DNA of 64,000 nucleotides from Amborella trichopoda (taxonomy: Eukaryota; Streptophyta; Magnoliopsida; Amborellales; Amborellaceae): NCBI RefSeq assembly GCF_000471905.2, contig NW_006499827.1, positions 3,362,501 through 3,426,500 on the forward strand, written 5' to 3'. Every line of letters begins with the position of its first letter. The first letter of the stretch is position 1. The notes beneath the pieces were generated by a model. The model was not told where the DNA came from, did not search any database, and saw nothing but the letters and a program-made list of their open reading frames with translations. Position numbers and translations under genes: made by a program. Positions 47,242 through 58,912 of the stretch are shown piece by piece.

Positions 47242-48285
47242 ATATCTACGTATTTAGAATTAAATTATATGTTTTAGGCAATAGATGGTTATTGAGCTAG
47301 GAAGAATAAGAGCCATGAGCTTAATGAAATTTGCTATTAATAAAATCTGCTATGAGGACTTTTAAGAGTTATAAATTATAAGAGTGTGGATAATGTTGCA
47401 TGAGGGAACTTTTGATGATTTGAATTTTCTAAAAGCACAAAAGGAAATTTGGTGCGTGAGTGAGAGGGGTGTAAGAGGTGGGGTTAGGGTGTAACCGTTA
47501 GACACTTTAGGGAATAGTTTGATATTGAGTTATATATTTTAGGGGATAGAGAGATATATTAAACCACAATTTTCAAAAAACGAAAAAAATATATATCAAA
47601 CCAAAGAAAGGCGGATTTTGTCAAATGGAGAGAGAAAATACAAAAAAATTCCTTCTAAAACTTCTAATTTTATCTCTATCCCAAGAAAAAAAAGAAGAAG
47701 ATTATCATAAAAAAATCGGTGTGGATAGAGTCCATGTATTTAAGAAAGATAATTGAATTTGTCTACAATTTAGTAATTTACTTCCTATAATTCATGTGGG
47801 TATATTAGTTTTGCTCTAAAATCTCATTCCTACAATTTTGATTATTTGCTGATTACTCTATCCAGACAATTCCTTCCTATAGTTTTGCAAGAATCACAAG
47901 AGTATACCATGTAAAGGTATGGTAATGTTAAGAAATTTTTTCTAAAACTTATAAGTTTGAGATTCTACAATATAGTGGATAGATGAAGATTGAGTTATAT
48001 AATTTTTTGGGATAAGTTAGTGAGGGAAAAGGCCCCTACTTGATTTTAAATTTCGAGTTATAGATTTTAGGTCCTCATATTGTATTTTCCCTCTCATCAT
48101 CATCATGTTGGTGGTGCTTAATTGACACACTTTGGATGTTTGTGAGCTCTTTCACGTTTAGCAAGGTAAGAGATCATGATGGGGGGACTTTGTGAATGGT
48201 CTTGAGAAGATGTTTAATGATATGAGGTACTTAACATTTTTTTTAATTTTTGCCTTATTGCTACGTACAACGCACTAAATCTACT
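47242..48285. other. AT-rich spacer
   Basis: No gene or repeat identified with confidence between the copia element and the next LTR series. Confidence 0.5.
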
Positions 48286-48289
48286 AGTC

Positions 48290-50537
48290 TTTATTAGTTG
48301 TAAAGAGATTAAAGTGGTAGAATTAGAAGTTTAGTCTTTTTTAAAAAAGATGGATATGATGAAGGATTAGCAAAGTTGAGTTAGTTAGGATATTTTAGTT
48401 ATATTTTACGAGATAAGGGAGATATAAAGTTTGTGTTTTGATTTTTATTTTATTTTATTTATTATTCATTTTATTTTGTATTCAAAGTAAAGTTGTCCAT
48501 TCGTTAGAGAATAATTGGAGAATAATAAATAGTTTGATCTTGTGATAAGATCTCGGCGTGGACTCCCTTGCAGATCCATGGAGACGGTATAACATCTTAA
48601 ACCTTTATTTTCATTTCTGGTTTATTATTTTTCTCCTTGCAACAATTGGTATCAGAGTATATAAGTTCTAAGTATCGTAATGCCATCGAAATCTAATCAT
48701 GATATGGATGATAACATGTGACAAATTTTAGAAAATCTAACCAAAGTCACGAATGATGTTCGAAGCAACATTTGTGAAATGAATCAACAGTTGCAATGGT
48801 TGGATAATAATATTATTCAAAAAGAGTGTGCTCACAACCATGAATATCTGACATCAAATTTTGCCGTAGAGATGAATGAGGCCACAACTGACTAGAGGGG
48901 TCAATCCTGAATGTAACGATCACATTTGTGATGCAAGAACCACAATCTAATGAGCATTTACATGATATTAATATTCAATTTGACATTCACGAGTTTTATG
49001 AGAAACTTGAAAAAAGAAATCATGATTGAGCTTGAGATTCTAGAGTTTTACTTTAATATGAGCATGAAGTATTTGAGGAATTGGTTTATTGAAGAGAAAG
49101 TACCGAGGTACATCGTGGGATTACATCACCAATTATTTGATTGGCCTCTGCAGGATATAAGCTCAAGGCCGAGCTTCTGCCAACCCTAGGAAAATGAACC
49201 AAACAAAACACAACTTGCTTTTAATTTTTAATTTTTATATTTTTTAGGACTTAAAAAATGCATTATTTGTATTTTTAGTTGTCTTTAAGATTATTCTTAC
49301 CGTTTTTAGTTGTAGAGATTTAAATGGTAAAATTGAAAGGTTCAATTTTTTAAAAAAGATGGATATGGATAGAGATGATCAAGGTTAGTATATATTAGAA
49401 TTGTTTTTAAGAGATAAGGGAAAGATGGAGTTTAGTTTTATTTATTTATTTATTATTCCTTTTAGTATGTATTTAAAGGGCAGATGGCCATTGGAGATTG
49501 ATTGGAGCATAAATAAAAAGTTTGATTTTGTAAGAAGATCTTGTGTTGCACTCCCTTGCAGACTTAGAGAGAGAGAGGGTACATTTTTCTTAAACCTTTA
49601 TTTTCACTCTTATGTTTTCAGTTTATTATTTTTCTTTCTGCATAAGTTGGTATCAGAGCAAAGAAATTCCAGTTGGAGAATATTGTTATTTGAGAAGATG
49701 GTGCTCGCAACCATAAATATCCGACACCAAATTTGACTGTAGAGATGAATCGAGCCCACGACTGACTAGGGTGCTGATCACGATGCAAGAATTATTATAT
49801 GAGGAGCATCCATATGATCTTGGTATTTAGCTTAATGGTATTCAGCTAAATCTTCTTGAATTTCATAAGGAACTTGAAACACAATTGAGCTCAAGATCCC
49901 AGTGCAATGTATTTGATGAATTGGTTTATTGATGAAAAAGTACCGATGTGCATGTTGAGACTACATCACCATTTATTTGATTAGCATAAGAAGGATATAA
50001 GCTCGAGGTCGAGGTTCTTTCAACATCGAGAGAATGAAACAAACAAAAAATAATTGTTTATTTTTTATATTTTCTAGGACTTAAAAATATGTTATTTGGA
50101 TTTTTTAGTTTTATGTAAGTGTTATTCTTATTTTTTTAGTTGTAGGGACATTAAATGAGTAGAATTGGAAGTTTAATTTTTATTTTTTTAAAAATATGAA
50201 TATGGATAGGGATTAGTAAGTTTGGGTTTGGTTAGGATATGTTAGATTTGTTTTAAGACATAATGAAGAGATATAATTTATTTTAGTTTTATTTGAATCT
50301 CTATGCATAATTTTTTGTTTAGAGCTTTGTGTCTATTCAATAACACTCTTACAACCACCTATTTTAAAATTTAAGGGATAATAATAAAGAAGACAAATAG
50401 TCTCTTTATAGACTATCCCATTTATTATTCTTTTTAGTTTGTAGATCTTGGGAAAGATCTTAGGGTGGACTCTAGAGGGTATAATATCTTAAACCTTTAT
50501 TTTCAATTTTATGTTTGTAGATTATTATTTTTATCCA
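48290..50537 (+). mobile_element. Tandem LTR-gag-LTR-gag-LTR series (Ty3/gypsy-type)
   Basis: Three LTR copies of the 38,785-40,357 family: about 48,290-48,645 (5' part missing), 49,235-49,645 and 50,055-50,537. The first two are each followed by a PBS (TTGGTATCAGAG) and a short gag-like internal region (48,650-49,200 and 49,650-50,040). The two internal regions share phrases such as a WFIEEKVPRY-type segment. No pol is present. This looks like a short non-autonomous element multiplied by LTR-LTR recombination. Broken fossils; the third LTR is cut at its 3' end beside the element at 50,544. Confidence 0.7.
50290..50432. repeat. F2 MITE fragment inside the third LTR
   Basis: CAATAACACTCTTACAACCA ... 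AATAGTCTCTTTATAGACTA is the right half of F2 and interrupts the LTR sequence between TTTTAGTTTTATTTGA and CCATTTATTATTC. Confidence 0.55.
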
Positions 50538-50543
50538 AGTATT

Positions 50544-51740
50544 GAGAAATTATCACAAATATACCTTAATTTTTGTCCATTTAGAAAAAAAACCTTAAAT
50601 TTCATAAACCTCGCCCACACCATTTAATTACAAACTAACCCAGTTTATACTAATTACAAACTAGCCCATGTTATACGCTACTCAAAATGTTTCAAACCAT
50701 TTTCTCCTATTCATATTTATCTATTTCATCTCTCAAATTTTTTTTGATGTTTATCTTTTTTTTCTCTCTCTAATTTTTTTAAATATTTATGTTTTCTTTC
50801 TCTCACAAACTCTCTTTCTCTCTCTACTTACTTCATCAACTCAACAAACATGATCTGACTCTCTCTAATTTTCATAGAGGGGACTTTCTTTTTCTCTTTA
50901 CTTACTTCATCAACTCAACAAACACGATTTGACTCCCTCTTTTTCTCTTTACTTACTTCATCAACTCAACAAACATGATCCGACTCCCTCTAATATTTTC
51001 ATAGAGGGGATGGGTTGAAGGAAGTTTTTACAAGGGATGGTAACGTACGCACAGGTTGTACAATTATAGGGGATGAGGTTGAAGGGAGCTTTTACAGGGG
51101 ATGGTAAGGTACACATGGGTTGTTATACAAATCTCATTGGAGAGTACGCATAGGTTGTTGTACAAATCTCATTGGAGAGAGAATGAGAGTTAGAGAGAAA
51201 AGAATAGATAAAAAAGAATGAGAGAGAGAAAGATGAGATAAATATTTAAAAAATTAAAGAGAAAAAGAAAATCTCATTGGAGAGAGAAAGAGAGTTAGAG
51301 AGAGAAAAAAGAATAGAGAGAGAAAGAATAGATAAATATTAAAAAGAATTAAAGAGAGAAAGAAGAGATAAATATTAAAAAGAATTAGAGAGAAATAAGG
51401 GATAAACATAAAAATAATTAGAATAATGTAAGAGATAAATATAAACAAAAAAAATAATTAGAGAGATGAAAGAGATAAATATAAACAGGATGAAAGAGAT
51501 AAATATAAACCGGATGTAAAAGATAAATATAAACAAAAAATAACATGATGTAAAAGATAAATATAAACAAAATAATTAGAGAGATGAAAGAGATAAATAT
51601 AAATGAGATGAAAGAGATAAATATAAACAGTAATAAAGAGATAAATATAAACAGTAATAAGGATTTATTATATTTCGAGTGTTGTATAATATGGATTAGT
51701 TTTTACAATATTTAAAATACCATATTATATAGTTATAATA
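50544..51740. mobile_element. Foldback, MULE-related non-autonomous element
   Basis: The left end GAGAAATTATCACAAATATA and the following CCTTAATTTT...CTCGCCCACACC match the terminal repeat of the big MULE. Most of the rest folds back: TACAAACTAGCCCATGTTAT (about 50,650) pairs with 51,680-51,715, and CTCTCTAATTTTTTTAAATATTTAT (reported in part) at 50,710-50,830 mirrors the AGAGATAAATATAAAC arrays at 51,180-51,660. Three direct ACTTACTTCATCAACTCAAC units lie at 50,825-50,975. The right terminus is not clearly preserved. No coding capacity. Confidence 0.6.
51180..51665. repeat. AGAGATAAATATAAAC tandem array
   Basis: More than ten degenerate units of GAAAGAGATAAATATAAAC, preceded by GAGAGAAAGA-rich DNA. 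It forms one arm of the foldback element. The hydrophobic - strand frame at 51,254-51,448 is a product of the array. Confidence 0.85.
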
Positions 51741-52140
51741 TTTTAGTTTTTTATTGTGATCCACGGTAATACGTCTACGAAGGTTATTTTGATGTGATTC
51801 AAGGTAATTGGTCTATTTTGTTTGAAAAAAGCGACGAGAATTTTTCTTATACACAAAGTGATAAAACTCACTTTATTTTCATAAAACCCAGGGCCTTATG
51901 TATATGCATGATTGCACAGCACGCCAAGATTCCTTTCACCACTGTATATTTCCTTAGAATTCTCTCAAAATAGGTAGCTATCTGTCCATATAATAAAAAG
52001 GCAAAATCGAGTGAATTTTTAAGTCCATTTGTGAATAAAGACAAGGACAGGTCCTGCGTTTGGTATTTTGTATAAAATTGTGAATGGTCTGCTCTTTTCC
52101 TCATAATGCAAACCCAAAAGCAAAGCACCCGAAAAGACGA

Positions 52141-52561
52141 AGAAACAAACAGTGCGAGTAGCTCTCCTCACAATTCGAACCAGGCTGTCTATCCTCTCTC
52201 ACCACTCATCAAAACCCTAATTCTCCTTTAGTTTCACTGTAAGTTCTCTTTATTCTATTGCTTCAATTGTATTTCTTTCTGAATAATCTTTTGTTCTTTT
52301 CTGATGGTTAAAGAGGAATATCCAAATTCATATCTGTTAATCCATTGATGAATCTTGCAATCAACCCTTGTCTTTACGATTATAGTCTAAATTTAGTCAA
52401 AATTATGACTTTACATTTATGTTGATTTTCAGGAATTTTTTTTGAAGAGTTTCTTGGTCTGTTTATGGATTGATTTTCTTTTTGGGGTGATTGGGGACCT
52501 TGCTGGTGCGATTTGAGATTTCTTACTGTGATTGGTTTCTAGGGTTTTTGATCTGTGCGCC
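52141..52561 (+). promoter_or_regulatory. 5' leader of BBR with telo-box and probable leader intron
   Basis: A telo-box AAACCCTAA lies at 52,212-52,220. A likely 5'UTR intron runs from GTAAGTTCTC (about 52,230) to TTTTCAG (about 52,432). The upstream ~400 bp to the foldback element is unassigned promoter sequence. Confidence 0.5.
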
Positions 52562-55500
52562 ATGGAGAATGAGAAGGAAGGGAGTGTGGGAGAGAAGGGA
52601 GCAGATGAAACCCCAGTTATGGATGATGGTGGATCGAATTCTAGGCCTTCCCAGCCTTCAAGGACCCCATTCACTAGTCTAAGCCAGGTGGATGCGGACT
52701 TGGCTCTTGCAAGGACTTTGCAGGAACAGGTTTGGCCTTCAAGTCTCTCTTTATCTTCTTCTTCCTTATTCTGATTTTTGGAGTCAATCATGTTGGGGCT
52801 TTACTGGTCAAGGGTTTGTATAATTTGGCAGTGGATGATATAGTTGACTTGTCCTCTTTCATTCCTTTTTCTTCTTTGAAACTGATTGTTCTGGGGCTTT
52901 GCTTGTTAAGGTAGGACATGGTGTTTGTGCTTTGTCAGTGGATGATATTGTTCTTTCTCAGTGACTGCAGATTGGTTTTGATTAGGAAATTAAATGTTGA
53001 GTCCTAATTCGATAATAATGTCCATCACTTTAATGAACTTAATAGCTTCTTTGCAGTGTCTTCTTTGTATTAACTGCTTCTTTGGGGGCCTGTAGTTTCT
53101 ATAAAACTGTACATTTACTCAACAGAATGTCGTAATTAGTGTTATAATTTTTGAGTACATGACACAATGTCTCGTCATGATAGCATCGAGATATTGATTT
53201 GGGTAAGTCATTGGCATCTCTTCTGTGGTTGGCAATGATTGTAAAATGTGGGCCATTGGTGGGGTGTTCTGCATGTTTTGATAATCTTGTAAAGAATTGG
53301 TGTCAACAAGTGTTCTACTTTGTGTGCATTGCTTGCTCTTTATTGGTTTTGTTGTATCACAAGCTTTTACTCTTCAGTGATTTTGTGGTATGACAAGCTT
53401 TTACTCTTCAGTGATTTTGTTGTATCACAAGCTTTTACTCTTCAGTGATTTTGTGGTATCACAAGCTTTTACTCTTCAGTAATTTTGTTGTATCACAAGC
53501 TTTTACTCTTCAGTGATTTTGTTGTATCACAAGCTTTTACTCTTCAGTAATTTTGTTGTATCACAAGCTTTTATTGGGTATACTTTGTACATTCTGTGAT
53601 TTATTTTACATGCATTTTGGGAAATACGATATCTTATTGTTTATAGACTTCTAGCAGTTTGAAACTATGATAGAATTATTTGAGGGCCATGTCTAATTGG
53701 TATTCAACTTGTAATATCTTTGATTTTATTCGGCCCTTACTTTTTGTACTTTGTAATTGTGAACTTGTAATACCTGTGAAGTGGCTTATGTCTTTCTCTA
53801 CCGTTGAAGCGATTTATTGTAAAGTCCTGAATTTATTTATGCAGTAACTATGGGAGTTTGGGGAAATATTGGGTATTTTTTAAGTTCTAATTCAGTCCAT
53901 TCTCTTTGTAGTCTGTAGTTGTAATAACTTTGTAGTTGTCAAACAAGAACATGTTTTATCTTGTGGACTGCTTTTGATTATGAATGCAAATTGTGAATAC
54001 ATGGTATTGCATTCTTGAATGTTAATTTTTCCATGGTTCTTTGAGTACAATTCATTTGTATGTCAAGTTGGCAAGTTCTTTGTGTCTTGTCATATAAGCT
54101 CTCAATATTATGTGAAAGAATGACAAGGAATTCTATTATTTACATTTGTTTCCTTAATTTATATACCAGGAGAGGGCATACATGGTGTTGAGAATGAATG
54201 GGGAGCTTCATGAGTATGAGAGTTCTGCAAGTGGAAGCTATGATTATGAAGAGGATGGTGATGATCTTGATGAAAATGGTGGCAATGAGAGGGACGATGA
54301 TGAGGATGCTTTTGATGTCATTGCTCGTGCTGATGCTGCAGATGAGGAAAACGAGATCGACCCCTCTGCCTTTGATAGTGATGAGGCATATGCCAGGGCT
54401 CTCCAAGATGTTGAAGAGCGTGAAATGGCCATTCATTTGATGGCGCTCACTGGCATAAATGGTTGTGAGTTCACCACTTGCCATTTTGTATTGAAAGATA
54501 TATGTGAATACTCATTTCCTGTCTTGTTTTCAATGGAAATTTGTAATTTAGTGTGTTATTGATGGATGGTTGAATTGTTCTTTCTTTGGCATACATTGTG
54601 AGATTTGGTTGAATTACAAGCTTCAGTATCAGTTTGATATGCTCCCAAGTAAGAGTAATTTTTTGCGTTCCCAGGGGCAGGGGAAGAAGAGGACCATGAG
54701 GAAGAAGAAGATAGCAACTCCCAGGTATCATGTGTTGATCAATATAGCCACTGAAGATATTTTATTTCACTTTTAGATTTTCTTTATACTTAGTTGTACT
54801 TGGTTCCTAATCATGCTGTGTTTTCTGATGTTGATAATGAAGTTTTTCTGTTATAGTTTGTTTTATATTCTTTTCCTACCTTTTTTCTATTCTTCAATTA
54901 CTGATGTTTGCAAGATCTTGGACAATTGTTTTTGTAGATCTTGTGGTTTCAAACTTTTGAGAGTTATAAAGATCTTGTCTACTATTGAATGCATGGGGGG
55001 TGCCCTTAGTGTATATGATTTTTGTTGCATTTGAAATTTTTTTTTTATCACTTTCAAAAAAGAGGTGAAACCTGTTTGTTTTTATATCATGGTAAACCAT
55101 GTCTCGAATTGGCGTTCTCTTTTTATACAAGCATCCATACTTTAGTTCATGATTTGGGTTGTGGATTAGGTCGCCAATATAGGTGGCTTTTCTCAGGGAT
55201 TGTAGTTCAATATTTTGTAATGGAAGCAACTTAGACACAATTCAAGTGGGAGGCTCTAAAAGGGCAAGAGGAAGGCCCAAAAAGATATGGAAAGAAGTAG
55301 TGAGAAAAGATTAAGTGATTTTTGGTCTTACTGAGGGTATGGCTCTTGATAGGGAGAATGGAGTAACATGATTCATATAGCTGACCCCAAATAATTGGGA
55401 TAAGGCTTGTGTGATGATGATGATGAAGAAGCAAGTTAGACACATTTTATGTCTTGCTGTTGGACATGGATGTCTTAATAGGAAAACTAAAGCATAGATA

Positions 55501-57991
55501 TTTATTTTTTATACTTTTTAGATGAAACTTGAAGTTCATCGAGGAGAAAATCAACAAAGTGTCAAATAACATAAACAGTTAAAGTGCAAGCAAAGAGATG
55601 AAGCTTGTTACTGCTTGAATTATAAATGTAGCCCTAACAAAAGATTTCTTGACACTCAACTCCTTTGGCCAGCATTTCGGAGCCTCATTTGCCTTCTATG
55701 GGAGAAGGATACATAGCCAAGCTTACATAACTGAAATACCTGTGAAACATGTTGTCCTCTGGGGACAAGCTGATACTTTCCCAACATTCCCTATGGATCA
55801 AATTTAGGAAGTCCCTCTCAGCTGTAAGAGGGATCCAAGGAGCTTGCAGGTGAGGTTTGAGTTGAAGGAGGACTGTCTAGCTGACTCCTCCTTTGAGACA
55901 TAGCACTAGAGGCCAGAAAACACTGACAAGGCTTCCCCTTGGTCATCATGGTGATCTCCCAAAATCGCTGGTCTGATAGCATCTTGCGAAAATCTGTCAA
56001 AGTTGAGCTTAATTGAACCTGGTCTGGCCTCTGGGTGCAAGGTTTGTTGTGAAACTTTACTATTATCTCTAACAAAGTCCACCACCTTAAAGCCCACGAA
56101 GTCCTGCTCAAGTGTCCAGGCAGTACACGAATATGAAACATCCCTATTAGATGTGATCCGTTGGCCTCTTCTCAGCTTAAGATTATGATTATTGCACTCC
56201 CATTCAAATACCCCATAAGATGGCTGGAGAGCTCATCCTCTAGAGAATGTGGCGTTTGGGAGGGAGCAATGCCTAAACCCAATAAAGTAGGAAATCATCC
56301 ATGGACTTGGGCCTCACCTGTTCTTATATCTAAAGCTTGGAACATGAAAAACTGCACTGCTTGGTGTCACTGTAGAGGAAAGAAGCTATTTTATGGTCTC
56401 TGTGGCCTCTTGTTAACGTCATGTAAATCTTTAGAGTTAGAATATTTTGATCCTGAATTGTTAGAATCAGATCAGTTTGGTGATAGGTTATTCTCAACTC
56501 CATCTTGCAGCTCCATTTCTTAAATGATGTGGTATATCGCGCTTACTACTGTTATCTGGATGTTATGGCAAGAATGCAACATGAAATTCATGAAGATAGT
56601 CTCAGATCCTTTGTAGTCGTTTGGGTCGACGCCATGTGGTGTGTCGCTAGTGGTGTTCATGTCCTACTAACTTGTGAGCATCCTACTTCCATATTAAATA
56701 TGGTTTGTTTATGTTAATCTTAAGTAAATTACTGCTTAGGTTCAGAGTCCAATGTTTTACGTTTGATACTATGTTGTTGTTATATGTTTGATACTATGTT
56801 GTGTTTTCTGCTCAACTTGTGCCGTGCCCCGCATTTAGGTGTCAACTTTAAGTGGCTCTTTATTTTATGCTAATTGTTGATATATTCCTTTATGACTTTT
56901 TCTTTGCTTTCCGCATGCATCTTGCAAAACTTATATTTAATATGGGAATCAAGTATATGAGAGCTCAGTACATTTTGCAGTCGCCATTAGGTTTCATAAG
57001 TTGGTCGTGTGCCTATCTAGATACCTAGGAAAAGGTAAATAAACTATAAAACATTGGAAGATGGTGAGTTTGTCATTTTACTTAATTCTGTTAGTATTGA
57101 AAAATCTAAATTATAAAAGCTGCAAATGATGCAGAATTGGAATGAGTATAAACACTTCCAGAATATCTAATGGGTGGCCTACTATACCATGAGCCCGGTG
57201 ACTTATGATCAAATTTTGAAATGAGTAAGTGGTGGTTGAAAGAAAGGCAGCTTTGATGACTAAAAGAGGAAAAAAAGGCAGCTTTTGGTAGAACAAAGGC
57301 AAAACTGGATGAAGCTTATGCTTGCATGTTGAAATAGTGTAATTATATTTTCCTGGTTCTCTGTTTATTTGACCTACATAGGTTATGAATTTGTGGATCC
57401 AACAAGGGATGGAAGTAGAAATTATGTACATTAGGATTTTGGAGGTTTGGGTGTTTTCTATAAATACCTATTTTTGACTTCTTAGACTTCTTATATCCAT
57501 ACTTTCAATATGCTGCCCTTCATTAAATTTTAACTTTTTAATTCAGGATACATGGCAAGAGGTTGATCCAGATGATCTGTCTTATGAGGTAAGATTTGCT
57601 ACGTTCTCCTTCCACAGTTGTTACATGGAGCCTTTCTTTTTGTTGAACATTTTCATAAAAACCAAGCTTTTACATTTGCAGGAACTGATTGCACTGGGTG
57701 AAGTCGTTGGGACAGAAACTAGAGGCCTTTCTGCAGACATGATTGCTTCATTACCTTCTTCAAAATACAAAGCACAGAGCACAGCTGAAGGTGCCATTGA
57801 GCAGTAAGTATTGTGTTGTAGTTATGCACCACTGCTACGGATTATAAATTAGCTGACTAAAATTTATGTGGATTTGTTGCAGATGTGTCATATGTCGCGT
57901 AGATTATGAGGAGGGTGATGATCTGACTGATCTTTTATGCAAGCACAGATACCATTCTGAGTGCATAAATAACTGGCTTAAGATAAACAAG
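52562..57991 (+). CDS. BBR: BIG BROTHER-related (BBR) RING-H2 E3 ubiquitin ligase, 3' end not in view
   Basis: Six exons with GT...AG borders: 52,562-52,729; 54,170-54,464; 54,675-54,724; 57,547-57,588; 57,682-57,803; 57,883-57,991. They give 262 residues in register. Exon 1 carries RTPFTSLSQVDADLALARTL, nearly identical to Arabidopsis BBR (At3g19910). Exon 2 is a long Asp/Glu-rich acidic region ending in YARALQDVEEREMA. Exons 4-5 carry DPDDLSYEELIALGE and TRGLSADMIASLPSSKY. Exon 6 holds most of the RING-H2 (CVICRVDYEEGDDL, CKHRYHSECINNWLK). The last pair of zinc cysteines (CPVC in relatives) needs another exon, which I could not find up to 64,000. The donor of exon 2 is taken as GTGAGT; GTTGTG three bases earlier is possible. 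Role in the family: ubiquitin transfer; the related BIG BROTHER restricts organ size. Confidence 0.88.
53347..53577. repeat. 34-bp minisatellite in BBR intron 1
   Basis: About seven units of TTTTGTTGTATCACAAGCTT plus TTACTCTTCAGTGA, starting at 53,347, 53,381, 53,415, 53,449, 53,483, 53,517 and 53,551. There are only one or two differences per unit (GTTGTATC/GTGGTATC, GTGA/GTAA alternate), so the array is young. Confidence 0.95.
55235..55425 (+). mobile_element. RTE LINE 3' fragment in BBR intron 3
   Basis: The + strand frame reads like the RTE C-terminus (RGRPKKIWKEVV) and ends ADPNNWDKG-type followed by GTGATGATGATGATGAAG, the clade's tail. 5'-truncated to about 190 bp. Same family as 29,578-30,850. 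Confidence 0.75.
55800..56165 (-). mobile_element. RNase H-like fragment of an L1-type LINE in BBR intron 3
   Basis: The - strand frame at 56,097-55,906 carries RPGSIKLNFDRFSQDA and DDQGEALSVFSG, the pattern of the RNase H domain at the end of plant L1 ORF2 (IKLNFDGSS...DHQGEAL). Flanks of the fragment are not recognised and it has no tail. Confidence 0.5.
56170..57546. other. Remaining BBR intron 3
   Basis: No exon detected; short open frames at 56,161-56,717 and 57,111-57,431 show no known domain. Confidence 0.5.
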
Positions 57992-58009
57992 GTATGGGTT
58001 TAGTTTAGA

Positions 58010-58912
58010 GTTAATGATCTTGGTACAATATTCTATTTTTTTGGTACAAGATCGGCAACAGAAAGTATATATCCGAGGCCGATTTTGTGCAACAATGACC
58101 CGGCTTCCTTGATCTTGATCAAGGGAATGAAGAGGAAGGGATATTCAGCCCGAACTCTTGCCACACAAGATACTTGCAGTACACAAGGATGGCCCTCCGA
58201 TACTTGGAGGTACAGGAGAATGGGAACTCTCATTCTCTACAACAAGTAGAAGGACGAAGGTTTTACTTCATTAATCCAAATATCAACAAATTAACTGTTA
58301 CAACAATTTTCCCTATATATAAACCAGTTTGCTGGAACTAGAAAATGACCAAAATACTCCTAACAAGGTGTGAAATTGACTAGATTACCCCTGTGCCCTG
58401 TTTCCTATACTTGCTTGCAACTTCTTGCACTCAAGTTCCCATGCATGAAGCCAAATTCTTATGCATCGAGACTACACAATTTTTACTTTTGCACCCATGA
58501 AAACTTTCACACAATAAATTACTTCTCTACACCAAATTCCCTAGATCTTAACAAATCCCAAAATGACCAACGAACAAAGAGAAAATGACAAACTCATCCT
58601 CGGGCTGAAAACAAAGAGATAATGACAAATACATTGCCGTGACAATATAAGATTCTGATAATGACAATCTTGTCTGGGTGACCCAAAAGAACTTGAAAAT
58701 GACAAATTCATCCTGAGAGCCAAAAACTCCTAGATGCGAGTTGCATCAATTTCACTTGGTTGTGGTTTTGGGGTTTGAGGTTTGAGGCATAAGCTTTGCT
58801 CTCTTGTGGCTTAGAATGTGTTGTAGCTTTTGCATTGAGGGTATTCAGTTTTTGCAATTTGGAAGCGGGGTAGTACGCCTCAAGTACTGAATGACTGACA
58901 TCCACCCAACAC
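58010..58912 (-). repeat. Probable LTR-like repeat in the intron after BBR exon 6
   Basis: On the - strand the block could run from TGTTGGGTGGATGTCAG (58,911 downward) to ATCTTGTACCA (about 58,042), giving TG...CA ends, with a TATATATAGGG motif around 58,310. Several AAAATGACAAA-type words repeat at 58,580-58,710. No target duplication was seen, so this is tentative. Confidence 0.4.

Noticed and set aside
50668-51448. Hydrophobic Leu/Phe/Ser frames suggesting small membrane proteins
   Set aside because: They arise from CTCTCT/TTTATCTCTTT arrays of the foldback element, in both arms.
54140-54484. - strand frames of 114 and 62 residues
   Set aside because: Antisense of the acidic BBR exon 2 (GAT/GAG-rich codons read as Ser/Ile-rich).
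58370-58420. CPVS-coding stretch as the missing last BBR exon (CPVC in relatives)
   Set aside because: The second Cys is absent, there is no acceptor at the right phase, and it lies inside an LTR-like repeat.
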